Shown here in pieces: positions 22,067 through 31,951 of a stretch of DNA of 64,000 nt. Origin of the DNA: Kingdonia uniflora (taxonomy: Eukaryota; Streptophyta; Magnoliopsida; Ranunculales; Circaeasteraceae); contig JACGCM010000310.1 of assembly GCA_014058105.1 (NCBI GenBank), positions 930,001-994,000 on the forward strand, given 5' to 3'. Under the pieces are notes generated by a model. The model made no database searches and had not been told where the DNA came from. It worked only from the letters and a program-made list of their open reading frames with translations. The stretch's first letter is position 1, and every line of letters starts with the position of its first letter. The position numbers and the translations under genes are program-made.

Positions 22067-22492
22067 TGTCAGAGCACAGTACCAGACTTAACATTTACAG
22101 CTTCAATACCAACTCTGGGATACACGCCCGATACCAAGTAGATACTCCTATAATTTGAATTTCCTTGGTAACTCAGTCCTTCCTATGTGCTATAAATAGG
22201 AGAGAAGGGGAGGCAAGGAGAGGTTATAAAATCTCTCCCCAGAACCCTTACAGTTTACCTTCGACCACTCTATAAATTACCTAGTACTCAAACTTTTGAC
22301 TACTCGGCAGCAATATCAAATCTCTTAAAAATCCTCATCAGAGGTCGTGGAGTGTCCCATTCTAGGCCCCCACGTAAGTATATTATCAGTAGGCTATTTG
22401 TATTATTGATTATATGCTTGAACCCTTTGATAGAAGATAAACCCCGTGGTGTAAGAGCCAGCTTCCCCTCCTTGCGAAGTTAGGCCCCTACA
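22067..22492 (+). repeat. Solo Tat-type LTR inside the MULE
   Basis: Starts TGTCAGAG and ends CCCCTACA. The last about 185 bases match the Tat-III 5' LTR remnant (46948-47134), including GGTCGTGGAGTGTC and GTGGTGTAAGAGCC. The TATA box TATAAATAGG is at 22191-22200. No internal element sequence follows (MULE text resumes at about 22503), so it is a solo LTR left by LTR-LTR recombination. No clear 5-bp duplication: TGCAG before, TTTAC after. Confidence 0.8.
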
Positions 22493-22502
22493 TTTACTAT
22501 TT

Positions 22503-23033
22503 CACAACTTTATCATGGCCTATGTATAGATATTGTAGTCATTACCATGGGGTGGTAGCCTATGCAATAATATGCAACCAAGCTGTAAATCTAATTGCAG
22601 ACTCATCAGAGTGGGGAGAAGTATGCTACCTATGCACTTAGATTACTGAATTATTGATTTCTCTTAATTTTCATAGTATACATTTACTCTTATATAACAA
22701 CCAACAAGAGGTATCAGACCACCATCATTATTGAGACCAGCAGGGAGACCTAGAACACTAAGGAGAAGAGAGGCAGATGAGGTAAATGGTATGGTAAGAT
22801 AACCAAGAAGATATAGTATGTGTCTAGCATTTGGGCACAACAACAAAACTTGTAAAGGTCAACCTGTAGAAATTCCAGGCATGGGGAGAGGAGAAGCAAA
22901 GGCATACAGATTAGACACTAAATTTATGACACCTTCAACAAGGGGGAGAGTGAGAGGAAGATGGAGAGCAGAAGAGCCATCACAACTACCACAACCTTCA
23001 ACTCCTATTTTAACTCAACCATCACAACAATAA
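22503..23033 (+). pseudogene. MULE transposase, C-terminal remnants
   Basis: Short in-frame pieces: HYHGVVAYAIICNQAVNLI and ADSSEWGEV (the region following the CxH-type motif), RPAGRPRTLRRREADEVNG (the usual basic stretch) and CLAFGHNNKTCKG at about 22820-22860, a zinc knuckle whose second Cys is Phe. A Pro/Gln/Ser tail follows to 23033. Stops and shifts separate the pieces. The helical segment between the catalytic domain and here is missing. Confidence 0.7.
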
Positions 23034-23699
23034 TAACAATCTCAGCCATCACAATTGTTTTAACTATCTCATTTAACTGGTCAGCATTTTAGAGCACCTA
23101 GGCAAGATCCTAATGCTAGAGGAGAACATGGTGGATATAGAGCCAATTAGACATCCAGAGGGTTAGTACATTGGTTTGATACTTCAGGGCAATAAAAACC
23201 ATCTAATAGAGTGACTAACAAGGCTGCACCAGTTAGGGCCCCTTGGAGAATTTGATCATTTTGTAAGACAATTAGAGTTTAACAATGGTGATGTTTAACT
23301 ATTATTTGTAAAACAATTTGCTATATGCTTTCTTGTTTAAATATAACATTTCAGATGTTTAACTATCGTTTTATATCATTACATTTTCTCCTTCTTCTCC
23401 ACTATCACTTTTGCAGCAAATTGAACTACAAATTCATCTAATTAAATCTCCCCTGTCATTTTTGCATTCTTTACAAATTATTCTCTTATTGCATCAGTTA
23501 ACCAAATAAAATAGTTACAAATTGGACTTTCACATTTTAGAAGCTTCTGCCCAAATGACTGTTGTGTCTTAGAAGTAAACATTTTTATAAGGTAATTATA
23601 CCCATGTACAGTGCAGGAAAATCTAACCCAAGGACAGTCTCTTACCCAATGGTTACTTTAACTACACCCAAAATAGCCATTTGAACTTGATGAACCTCC
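23034..23699. other. MULE interior without a gene
   Basis: A Gln/Ser/Thr-coding tail of the transposase continues in broken form to about 23260. The rest is AT-rich, probably the convergent 3' UTRs of the transposase and the GRF gene. Confidence 0.5.
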
Positions 23700-24066
23700 T
23701 TATGCTCCCTTGGCTTGATTAACAGCATCTGATAACCATTGAAAGAATCCACATATTGAGTGTTGACACTTTAAGAACTTTCTTTCATAGTTATTTTCAG
23801 TGAGAGATATCATCAGCTTCATGATGTCATTGTACGTAGCTTTCTTGCATTTTATGTAAACCCAATGAAATTTTGATGCAATGTGACCCTCAAGATTGCA
23901 CATTTGACAAACAACCTATGAAAAATTCAGGAAAACCAATTTTTCAATTTTAGTTTTTAGACCCCCTGTGTCTTAAATAATTAGCTTTTAAACCCTATTT
24001 TGAGTAGATGCGAAAGAAACTTCTTACATTAGATTGTGTGCCAGCTTTATGTTTTCCACCACCCAT
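23700..24066 (-). CDS. GRF-type zinc-finger protein carried by the MULE (two exons)
   Basis: Minus-strand gene. Exon 1 (24066-24028, 13 codons, MGGGKHKAGTQSN) ends at the donor GTAAGA. The intron (24027-23916, 112 nt) ends TTTTTCATAG. Exon 2 (23915-23700) enters in phase 0: VVCQMCNLEGH, then YERKFLKCQHSICGFFQWL and a stop. The Cys pair plus K-x-C...CGFFQW pattern fits the GRF zinc finger, a nucleic-acid-binding module. Total 84 residues, no stops, so it is the least damaged gene here. It converges on the transposase and would start from the right terminal repeat. The normal Cys-Gly-Cys spacing is relaxed. Confidence 0.72.
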
Positions 24067-24378
24067 TTTGAGTTATGAATATGAAGTTACTTCCAAAAGG
24101 AGAAGATGAAGTAGTTAATGTGAGAGAGGAGATGAAGATGAAGATCTGGTTTGGTTTTATAGTCGTAACTAGGGTTGTAACGGTCGGATTTTTTGTAGCC
24201 GTAGATCTGTTTGATGAAAATCATATGTGGATCTAGTTTTGTAGCATGTCATTACGATATAATCCTACGTGGGACTCATAGTTACAGCGTGGCATTAAGA
24301 TTAAATCATACGTGGCAGAGTTAAGGGTATTTATAGTACTTCATATTATTTTCATCTAGGATAGCGACTTTCGAAGTG

Positions 24379-24464
24379 TTTTAGGGTCTAAAAGCTAAAA
24401 ATGGCAATCATAGGGGGTTAGCACAAATCGTGGTCATTATTTCGAGTCTAAAAGTTAATTAGCC
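24379..24464 (-). repeat. MULE right terminal inverted repeat
   Basis: Reads, inverted, as the left repeat: CAATCATAGGGGGTTAGC and TGGTCATTATTTCGAGTC. It probably includes the promoter of the GRF gene. A 9-bp target duplication follows at 24465-24473. Confidence 0.85.
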
Positions 24465-24473
24465 CAAAATAAT

Positions 24474-25517
24474 ATTAATACAACAATCTTTGTCACAAGC
24501 GGTAATGTTCATTAGGTAAATTTGTAACTTATGTAAGTACATCTTGTGTACTTTTTTTTGGTGAAAGTATTTCTTATCCCTTAGCAAAGCTCTCTTCCTA
24601 ATCCCTTTTTTAAAAATATTGAGCAGAATGCCAGTGGGAAGAAGTACTTGAGATTCTAATTCCATATTCATTCATTAATAACATATCCATGGGTACATTA
24701 ACCTTAACCCCAGCTTGCTTTTACAAACGAAAACCTTATATTAGTGCGATTAAAATATTCAAGGTCTACCCATTTACTTGCATTGCATTTAAATATATGC
24801 GCGACTAAACAATAACCATCTCCGTATGTAGACAATCTTCTCTTTGATGTAGCATTTTAGTAAAGTTTTATACCTTTAATGGGTAAGCAGATTATATAGA
24901 ATTCTACAAATTTAAACAACAGAGACAAACTCCGTTTTTACAGATTTCAGAAATGTAACAAAAGCAATGCAAGTTTAACAAAAACAGGGTTTTCTCGTAG
25001 ATTTTAAAAGTCCAATATGCATATGTAATTGTGGAAGCTATCTTGGTTCAAAAATCAGATGACTGAAATTGAGATCTTCGATGTGTTGTTCAAATCAAAT
25101 TTTAAGGATGATATTTCGTGTTATAGGAACAGTATTTGACATATCCAAATAAGTGTGAAATATAAGACTCCTTGGATGGTTAGATCACCCAAATGTTGTG
25201 ATCATTCCATCAACGTTGAACTCCTACTAGGATGAAGTGTATGAAATGTTGTAATATGCCGGAATGCATGGGTCCAATACCTTAAACATAATTGTACGCT
25301 TATTGAATTGCAAATATTCATCCACGGTTTTTCATATATAGTAGTGTACTTATACCTAATTATTTCACAAAATACTAGGATTTAAAATGGCTTTTAATTA
25401 GCTTATATGGCACATACAGAGATATTCGACACTGAAAAGCATATGATATATGTATATTACGTATGATTAGCATATTCTTGCAAGAATCCAACCGATGTTT
25501 ATTAACTTTAGGGAGAT
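24474..25517. other. Unassigned AT-rich flank
   Basis: About 1 kb between the MULE and Copia-I. Only short ORFs are present, and no LTR, TIR or known domain text. It may be genuine host sequence; it continues after Copia-I at 28204-28362. Confidence 0.5.
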
Positions 25518-25522
25518 AGTTC

Positions 25523-26113
25523 TATTGGATTAGGGCTCAAAACAGACGAAGTCGTTCGAACGAGTCATAAAGTCGTTCGAACGAAAAAGCTTTCCGCTGA
25601 CGTCGTTCGAACGAGACTGTATTTCGTTCGAACGAAAACCGCGGTGTTTGTTTTGTTAATTTTGTTTTGAAGGGGATATATTCCAAGGCGATGGTTTATC
25701 TCGTGATGCGTACTTCGCTGATGACCTAATAGAAAGTCTACAAATATAAAGTGTGAGTTAAAAGCCTCTGTACAGTGAGAGAAAAGAGTTAGAGAGATAA
25801 AATGGAGAAATTTAGGGTTTTACTCTGGAGAGATTTCTTGGATTTTCTTTCTAGGGTTTATTGTTGGGGATTATCTGTAAGGGTAGAGGTGAGATAGAGT
25901 GATCTCTGGAACTTCTTGTAACCCAAATTGATAATAGATTCGTCGTGCTTGCGGGGATGATTTTGATCATTTTTGGGTTTCCACCTAAATTTAAACCTTG
26001 TGTATGTATTTATATTCTTGGATTGAATTCTCCGTGGTTAGAATTAGATCTTAAGTTCTTGCTCAATCATATCGTGCTTTTGTATTGCGATTTACCCCCT
26101 TGTTTTCCTAACA
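25523..26113 (+). repeat. Copia-I 5' LTR
   Basis: By the target duplication it starts TATTGG (not TG) and ends CCTAACA. Near its start it carries four TTCGAA palindromes. A TATA-like CAAATATAAA lies at 25741-25750. The U5 end is T-rich and contains TAGGGTTT motifs. Confidence 0.92.
25550..25638. repeat. Four paired TTCGAA palindromes in the Copia-I LTR
   Basis: TCGTTCGAACGA-type palindromes have TTCGAA at 25555, 25576, 25606 and 25627, spacings 21, 30 and 21, making two 51-bp pair units. In the 3' LTR (27645-27735) the same four positions are present but mutated. They lie in U3 upstream of the TATA box and are good candidates for dimeric-factor binding sites. Confidence 0.8.
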
Positions 26114-26131
26114 ATTTGCATCAGAGCGAGG
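26114..26131 (+). other. Copia-I primer-binding site
   Basis: TTTGCATCAGAGCGAGG follows the LTR, a decayed form of TTGGTATCAGAGC, the complement of the initiator-Met tRNA 3' end used by most plant copia elements. Confidence 0.75.
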
Positions 26132-26154
26132 TTTGGGGAAAGTAAAAAAGCAAG

Positions 26155-26802
26155 ATGGGAGGATCTAAGTACACTAACGCGATCAAATTTAATGTGAAGA
26201 AGTTCGATGGGTAGATTAATTTTGGATTATGGCAAATACAAGTCCAAGATATCTTGATTCAAGGCTAGTTACGTAAGGCACTGAAAGGGAAACTTATACC
26301 TAAAACTCTGGTTAAAGGTATAGCGGCTCCGAAAGTGGACGACGATGAAGAAGACTGGGAAGATCTGGTTTCAAGTGCTGCAAGCGGGATTCACTTTTGT
26401 CTCGCTAATAACATTTTAGCAAACGTGATTGGAGATAAGACCTCAAAGTGTCTTTGGGAAAGGCTTGAAAGTTTGAACCAAACAAAGAGTCTTTCGAATC
26501 GCTTATACCTCAAGGAACGGCTTCATACGCTTCAGATGAATAAGGGTACGAGCGTTGGTGATCACCTAGGTTCTTTGAACGGGATCGTTTAGGAATTGAA
26601 TTCGATCAGAGTTAAAGTTGAAGATGAAGATAAGGCGCTTATATGGTCTCTTCCTTCTACCTTTAAAAATCTTCAACCTACGTTGATGTATGGGAAGGAA
26701 ACTTTGTGTTTTGAGGAGGTTACAACTACGCTTCTTTCCGAGGAGAGAAGGCTTAAGAGTAGCGAATCCTCTATAAAAAAACTCGGTGATGGTGGTTACT
26801 AA
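26155..26802 (+). pseudogene. gag: Copia-I gag
   Basis: ATG at 26155 (MGGSKYTNAIKFNVKKFDG) is followed by one frame to 26802 with three TAG stops (near 26212, 26269 and 26590). Typical copia Gag text: FGLWQIQVQDILIQG, KCLWERLESLNQTKSLSNRL, LKERLHTLQMNKG, LIWSLPSTFKNL and LLSEERRLKS. Two of the three TAGs sit where a Gln (CAG) is usual. The frame then shifts into the knuckle ORF. Confidence 0.9.
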
Positions 26803-27478
26803 GAAGAGAAGCTTTAATAAGTTAAAAAAAAAAACTTGTTGGGGATGTGGTCAATCGGGTCATTATAGATCAGAATGCAAAGCTGGGAAAGGTAAAGTAG
26901 AAAGTTCGGCAAAGGGCTTCGAAAGTAACACTAACAAACTGACGACGGTTACTAGTAATGATTATGATGAGACACTCCTCGTGGTGGCCGCTGATGGTTC
27001 TCGCTACGACAGAGGACGGGTGTTTGATAGTAGGGTTGCATTGCTTGTATGCACATACAAGGCATGGTTCGGTAAATATACAAGGTGTGAGGGTAGCAAG
27101 TTTGTGTTGATGAGCGATGGCTCTCGAAGGCCGGTTTTGGGAGTTGGTAATATTCGTGTGAGGATGTTCGATGAACGCATCGTAGTTCTTCATGATGTTT
27201 GACATGTGCCGAGTATGACTCATAATCTAATTTTACTTTCTAAATTAGATAATGAGGGTTACAATTACTCCGGGGGAGGTGGAGTAATGAAAGTTTATTG
27301 GAAGTTTTCTTTGATCATGAAGGGAATTCTAAGCGGGAACATGTATGCATTGGTTGGTAAATTAGTGGGTAGAGATGTGAAGGTTGTTTGTACCGATAGA
27401 GCTATGGACATTTCTCAAAAGGGGAATTTAATTCAGGGTGGTGCAATGGCACGGTCTACAAAGATGATCATAAAGTAG
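26786..27478 (+). pseudogene. gag: Copia-I zinc knuckle and protease remnant
   Basis: A CCHC knuckle, CWGCGQSGHYRSEC (26838-26880), is followed by a Ser/Lys linker and a protease-like region. The active-site motif reads VFDSRVALLVC where WILDSGA is usual. Then come FVLMSDGSRRPVLGVGNIRV and, after a TGA at 27201, HVPSMTHNLILLSKLDNEG, the end of the protease/pre-integrase segment. Coding ends at 27478. The Gly of the DSG triad is lost. Confidence 0.85.
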
Positions 27479-27611
27479 GTTCCGATTGGTGGGTCTAGGA
27501 AAAACCTAGACTCGTGTAATTCTCTTAATTGAGAAGTTGCTCATAGGGGCAACGCAAGTGAATACACGACAAATGCAGCGGAAGAAACAATTTTTTTGCC
27601 GAGGTGGAAAT
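27479..27611 (+). other. Copia-I 3' leader and polypurine tract
   Basis: A short non-coding stretch ending GCCGAGGTGGAAAT just before the 3' LTR. There is no trace of RT or integrase, so the deletion removed everything from the pre-integrase segment to here. Confidence 0.7.
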
Positions 27612-28203
27612 TATTGGGTTATGGCTCAAAACAGACGAAGTCGTTCGAACGAGTTATAAAGTCATTCGAATAAAAAAGCTTTCTATTAAAGTCGTTCGAG
27701 CGAGACTGTATTTTGTTTGAATGAAAACCGCAGTGTTTTCATTGTTAAGTTCATTTTGAAGGGGATATATTCTAATGCGATGGTTTGCCTTATGACTCTT
27801 ACTTCGCTGATGACCTAATAGAAAGTCTATAAATATAGACTATGAGTTAAAAGCCTCTGTACAGTGAGAAAAAAAAGTTATACAGGGAAAAGGGATAAAT
27901 CTAGGGTTTTACTCTAGAGGGATTTCTTGGGTTTTCTTTCTAGGGTTTCTTGCTGAGGATTATCTCCAAGGTTAGAGGTGAGATAGAGTGATCTCTAGAA
28001 CTTCTTGTAACCCTAATTGATAATAGATTCGTTGTGCTTGTCGGTGGTGGTTTTGATCCTTTTTGGGTTTCCACCTAAATTTAAACCATGTGTATGTATT
28101 TATTGTCTTGGATTGAATTTTCCATGGTTATAATTAGATCTTAAGTTCTAGCTTAATCATATCGTGCTTCCGCATTGTGATTTACCGCCTTGGTTTCCTA
28201 ACA
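27612..28203 (+). repeat. Copia-I 3' LTR
   Basis: Aligns end to end with the 5' LTR (592 against 591 bp), with clear divergence. A TATA box TATAAATATA lies at 27828-27837. It ends CTAACA before the AGTTC duplication. Confidence 0.92.
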
Positions 28204-28362
28204 AGTTCATCTATCCATATGAGAGCATCATACCTTTGATAACTTAATGATCTTGAAAATTAAATCATGTTGGCAGAAACAACAAGCTAAAGAAGGTTCA
28301 GTCATATCTTTGTTGGATTTTCCATCTATACCGGCACTACTCTTCCAGTTCACAAACACACA

Positions 28363-28673
28363 TGTTAATTGGTCGTATAGGTGTTATTGGTTACGCCCAA
28401 TTGTTACATCAAGTTAAGGTAGGTGGGACCTAATGTTACTCTTTATTAGAGTTTGAGGGTATAATGGGAAGACCACTATAACCCTATCAGGTTAAATAGA
28501 GAGGAAGTCCCTCTTGGAGGCCACGACACAAAATACCATCCCATTGAGGTCCGCAACCAATCTAAGAGTCTCCACTCAAGAATAGGAGATTTTCATAGAG
28601 CAGGAGAAGAGGTTAGTATAATCTGTTTTCCATATCCTATTATTGATCATAACAATTGTAAGTATTTCCAACA
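28363..28673 (+). repeat. Copia-II 5' LTR (or solo copia LTR)
   Basis: 311 bp, from TGTTAATTGG to TTTCCAACA, followed by ATTGGTGTCAGAGCC, a copia-type primer site complementary to initiator Met tRNA. No second copy is in the window. It may belong to the gag at 30723, with the 3' half lost beyond Athila-II. Confidence 0.7.
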
Positions 28674-28690
28674 ATTGGTGTCAGAGCCAG

Positions 28691-30700
28691 GATACAAATT
28701 ACTGTGGTCAAATAATTGTTTTTGTACTTTAATGGCTTTGTTTAAGAGTACTTGATGCTGGTTATCTTCCCGAAGCAGATAAAGAAGACAATACAATAAC
28801 AAATCAGTTCTTATGGCACCGAGTCATCTCTCTCTATTTTCTTTTCTTCCTTATACTTCAGCAAACCCATCTAAGAGTTCTGTGAGAAGAAGGTTTTTTT
28901 CTCTCTCTCCCCAAATCTCTCTATTAGGGTTTAATTTGCGCTCCACAAATTTCATTAATGGTGACTACTAATCAATCCACATCGCCAGGTCTCTGGTAAA
29001 CTGAGCAATAGAAGTTTCATTTACTATTGACATTTGTAGTTTGGAGACTAGATGCACTCAGTTTAGGCCGACAGAGTCTCGATCAACGATGTATGCATCG
29101 TGGTATGTGTGTTTGCCCGTTTGTTTCCTACCTCCTCCTCTTCATCCTTCCCCAATTCACCTCCACCAACATAAGAACCCCCAAATACTAAGTCAAGTTC
29201 TGCGTTTTAACAACTTGAGGTAAGAGTGGCATCGGAGTTTAACATCGACATCGATATCGACATCAACATCGAAGTTAAAGTTCTCATTTTAGAATGATAA
29301 TGCATGGGGATGTCTCAGATCATCAATTGGGGTTCTTCACCTAGTATATTTCGGTGTATAATGACGTCGAGGAGAAAATGTGCTGGTTTAATGTAGGATT
29401 TTATGTTAGGATGAAGATTACATAGGAATTGTTTCTTAATCTTTCTCTAATTTGGACAAGAGGAAGTTATATTTGGTCTTGGTTTTAATGATATATAAAT
29501 GGGTATTGAGATGGTTCATAGAAAGATTTTAGATTCATGACTCAATACCTTTTGCCATTCCCGGCCTTCCACCAAAACCTTTCCATGTATATGGTAAGCC
29601 TTGTTATGTTACTTCAATAAGGTTTAAGATTTTGGCTTATTGGGGCTTTTTGAGAGAAGTCAACAACAAGGGGAAATCCAACTGGATATTGGGTTTTGTT
29701 GCATGTGTTTTATGTTGGCTGATTAAGTTTGGCTTTAAGGGGAAATAGCTATTGTTGTTGTTCTCGATGTGCTGTTTATATGGGTTTTGATCTTATATCA
29801 TGTAATATGCAATTTTTTTTGTATTTTTTTATATTGGTTTCTGCTTTTCCTTATTGTTATAAAAGGATGAAAATTATATACATGTTGTGATTATGACCAT
29901 ATTGAATCTCTGGCTTATTGTTATATGTTGGCTAGTTGGGCATTACCTGAGTTAGTGAATATTGCCAAATTTAATAAAACTTCAAATCCAGGTATATTTC
30001 ATAATGAGGTGACTCTCTTAAGGAATTACTATAAAATAGTAATGAAAAATTTAAGCAACAAATCATTAATATTTATATTTATTATTAATTCGATAATAAT
30101 ATATAACATAAGTTATCATATATCATTCATGATCTAGGGTTTTAATGCCCAAGGATCTTCAATGGGCTTTAAGTGAGATCAAGTAGTCGTCAGGATGGTA
30201 GGATATAAAATGGCCAAATACACTGAAAGGAGTTTTGTCCATGGAGTTGAACGTTTCTCCTAATATTAAGATTCTCTCGTAAAGTCTCATTAAGACTACT
30301 TTGCACTAATTAAACTTGAAATAATTAGACCACCCAAAGGAGGCCAAGAAACTTCTAATTAATTAATGGGTTAAGATAGGCTACACGGCATGAGGAGATG
30401 AGGATAACCCTCAACCCAAAGGTAAGGAAGTATCTCAAGTCAAACTGTAAGTGGCCAGTCTAGTCTTGAACGTGAGTGATCACCAGCTAGGGGGCAAGGT
30501 ATGTCAAATCACTACCCAAAAGAGGGATTCGATGATACAAAGCTGTACCCGAAGAGTACAAAATCAATACCTTAAATATTATATACACTCTGGCTCGACC
30601 ATCCTAACCCCAGGTAGGATCAAGATTAAGGACATCAAGTTTTAGATCTTTTACAGATCAACTTAAACGTGCCTAAAATTATTTTTTATACGTCCTAATA
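28691..30700. other. Copia-II leader or unrelated insert, no supported gene
   Basis: A 2-kb stretch. At 28880-28957 it has a CT-rich segment and TTAGGGTTT, like a plant 5' UTR, before an ATG at 28958 whose frame stops after 13 codons; this could be the start of a captured or ruined host gene. A hexamer-like run CATCGACATCGATATCGAC lies at about 29245-29275. 29780-30130 is strongly AT-rich. 30135-30650 is GC-richer with no frame. Confidence 0.4.
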
Positions 30701-30722
30701 TAAGTCATTGGTTCATGCAGCT

Positions 30723-31592
30723 ATGAACCCTATGATCCAGAACCAACTGACTAATATTAAGACCTTGACGGACTCCAACTACTCCAACTGGAGGCTTAAA
30801 ATCCAGATTATCTTAGGCTACCTTTATTTTGATTTTGTTCTCAATGAAACCAATCCCGCGGATCTCACAGATACCTCTTCTAATGCTGAGAAAATGGCCT
30901 ATGCTAAATGGGTCAAAGCCAATAAAATGGTAAATCTCATCATTCGTTCTTTCATCGATCCTATTATGCAGGGCGGCATCATTGAGAAAGGTACCGCAAA
31001 TGAACTGTTAGATGTCATTAAGAAACAGTTTGAGGGTTCTGTCAAGGGATGACAACACAGTAACATATCTTAGCTTTTATCACTGAAGTATGACGGTAGT
31101 GGAAATGTGCGCTCGCACATTCTTTAGTTCTTACCTTGAAAGAACTCGGTCTCACCATTGATGATACGTTGATGGTTCACTTAGCAGTTTGGTCTATTCC
31201 ACAAAGTTTTTGAGATGCTCTAAGTTTACTACCAGAATTAGGAGAAGACTTTTGAAATGAATAAGTTGATTGCAGCATTGGTTTATGAGGAATAACAATA
31301 GAAGAAAGGTAAAACATAATCGACTCATCTGACTACGTCCATGAAGCACTTATCCATCAATTCTCAAGGAAAGAAGAAGTTCAAGAATCAAGGTTCTACA
31401 AAGAAGAACGATTCCAAGTCTGGTCTAGGGCAGAGTTCTCGTTCAGGGAATGGGAATGGGAAGCAGAATACGACTTCATCATCAACTACCTTATCAGCTA
31501 TAGAATATTTCTTTTGCAAGAAGAAAGGCCATGTGAAGCAGGACTGTCATTCTTATAAAAATTGGCTAATTAAGAAAGGAAGGGCTCTTTAG
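30723..31592 (+). pseudogene. gag: Copia-II gag
   Basis: ATG at 30723 (MNPMIQNQLTNIKTLTDSNY) starts a typical copia gag: NWRLKIQIILGYLYFDFVL, AYAKWVKANKMVNLIIRSF and ANELLDVIKKQFEGS. After a TGA at 31050 the frame continues in pieces (LKELGLTIDDTLMVHL). It re-opens at 31341-31592 with a Lys/Ser-rich tail and the knuckle FFCKKKGHVKQDC, whose first Cys is Phe. The composition resembles TNT1-type copia Gag. Confidence 0.82.
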
Positions 31593-31951
31593 TAGGCAGC
31601 CGACAAGGCCTGAGGATGCTTTATGGTTTTTCATTACGTTTGTTGGCATTTTTTACTTGGTTTTAGACACGGGTGTTACTTTAGATTTTACATGCACCTT
31701 TTATGTTCCATCAATAAGATGATCTCTAGTTTTAGTTTTCTCGGTTGTACTTTTTCAGTTATTTATTTATTCTATTTTATGGGTTATACCGTCTATCTCT
31801 TGATCATTCTTTCTGGCTTTACTATTATATTTATCTTCTAAGGCTAGAACTTCTTCTACTTCTAAATGCTCAAGTGTTCTGAGCTATCTTTGATGTTATG
31901 ACACAAACGACTAGGACATATTTCTAGGAAGAGGTTAGAGATTAAAGTTGT
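31593..31951 (+). pseudogene. pol: Copia-II protease and pre-integrase fragment
   Basis: LVLDTGVTLDFTC near 31660-31695 corresponds to the WVLDSGA protease active site, with the DTG triad kept. Further on, HKRLGHISRKRLEI at about 31905-31945 matches the pre-integrase LWHxRLGH motif. The frame is broken between the two. The element is cut by the Athila-II LTR at 31952; the remainder is not seen in the window. Confidence 0.7.

Larger units (their letters stand above)
19039..24464 (+). mobile_element. MULE: Mutator-like DNA transposon
   Basis: About 5.4 kb with long terminal inverted repeats (19039-19125 against 24379-24464). Flanking 9-mers AAAAATAAT (19030-19038) and CAAAATAAT (24465-24473) differ at one base, fitting the 9-bp duplication of Mutator elements. 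It contains a MURA-like transposase in pieces, a solo LTR, and a minus-strand GRF zinc-finger gene near the right end. It is inactive because the catalytic region is interrupted and partly deleted. Confidence 0.88.
25523..28203 (+). mobile_element. Copia-I: short Ty1/copia element with gag only (TR-GAG type)
   Basis: 2.68 kb, with LTRs 25523-26113 and 27612-28203, a tRNA-iMet-like primer site, gag, zinc knuckle, protease remnant, then PPT and 3' LTR. A perfect 5-bp duplication AGTTC flanks it (25518-25522; 28204-28208). Integrase, RT and RNase H are absent, so it would depend on another copia for movement. Confidence 0.92.

Noticed and set aside
31623..31841. Hydrophobic 72-codon ORF resembling a small membrane protein
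   Set aside because: It lies in another frame over the Copia-II protease remnant (LVLDTGVTLDF) and its hydrophobicity comes from T-rich DNA.
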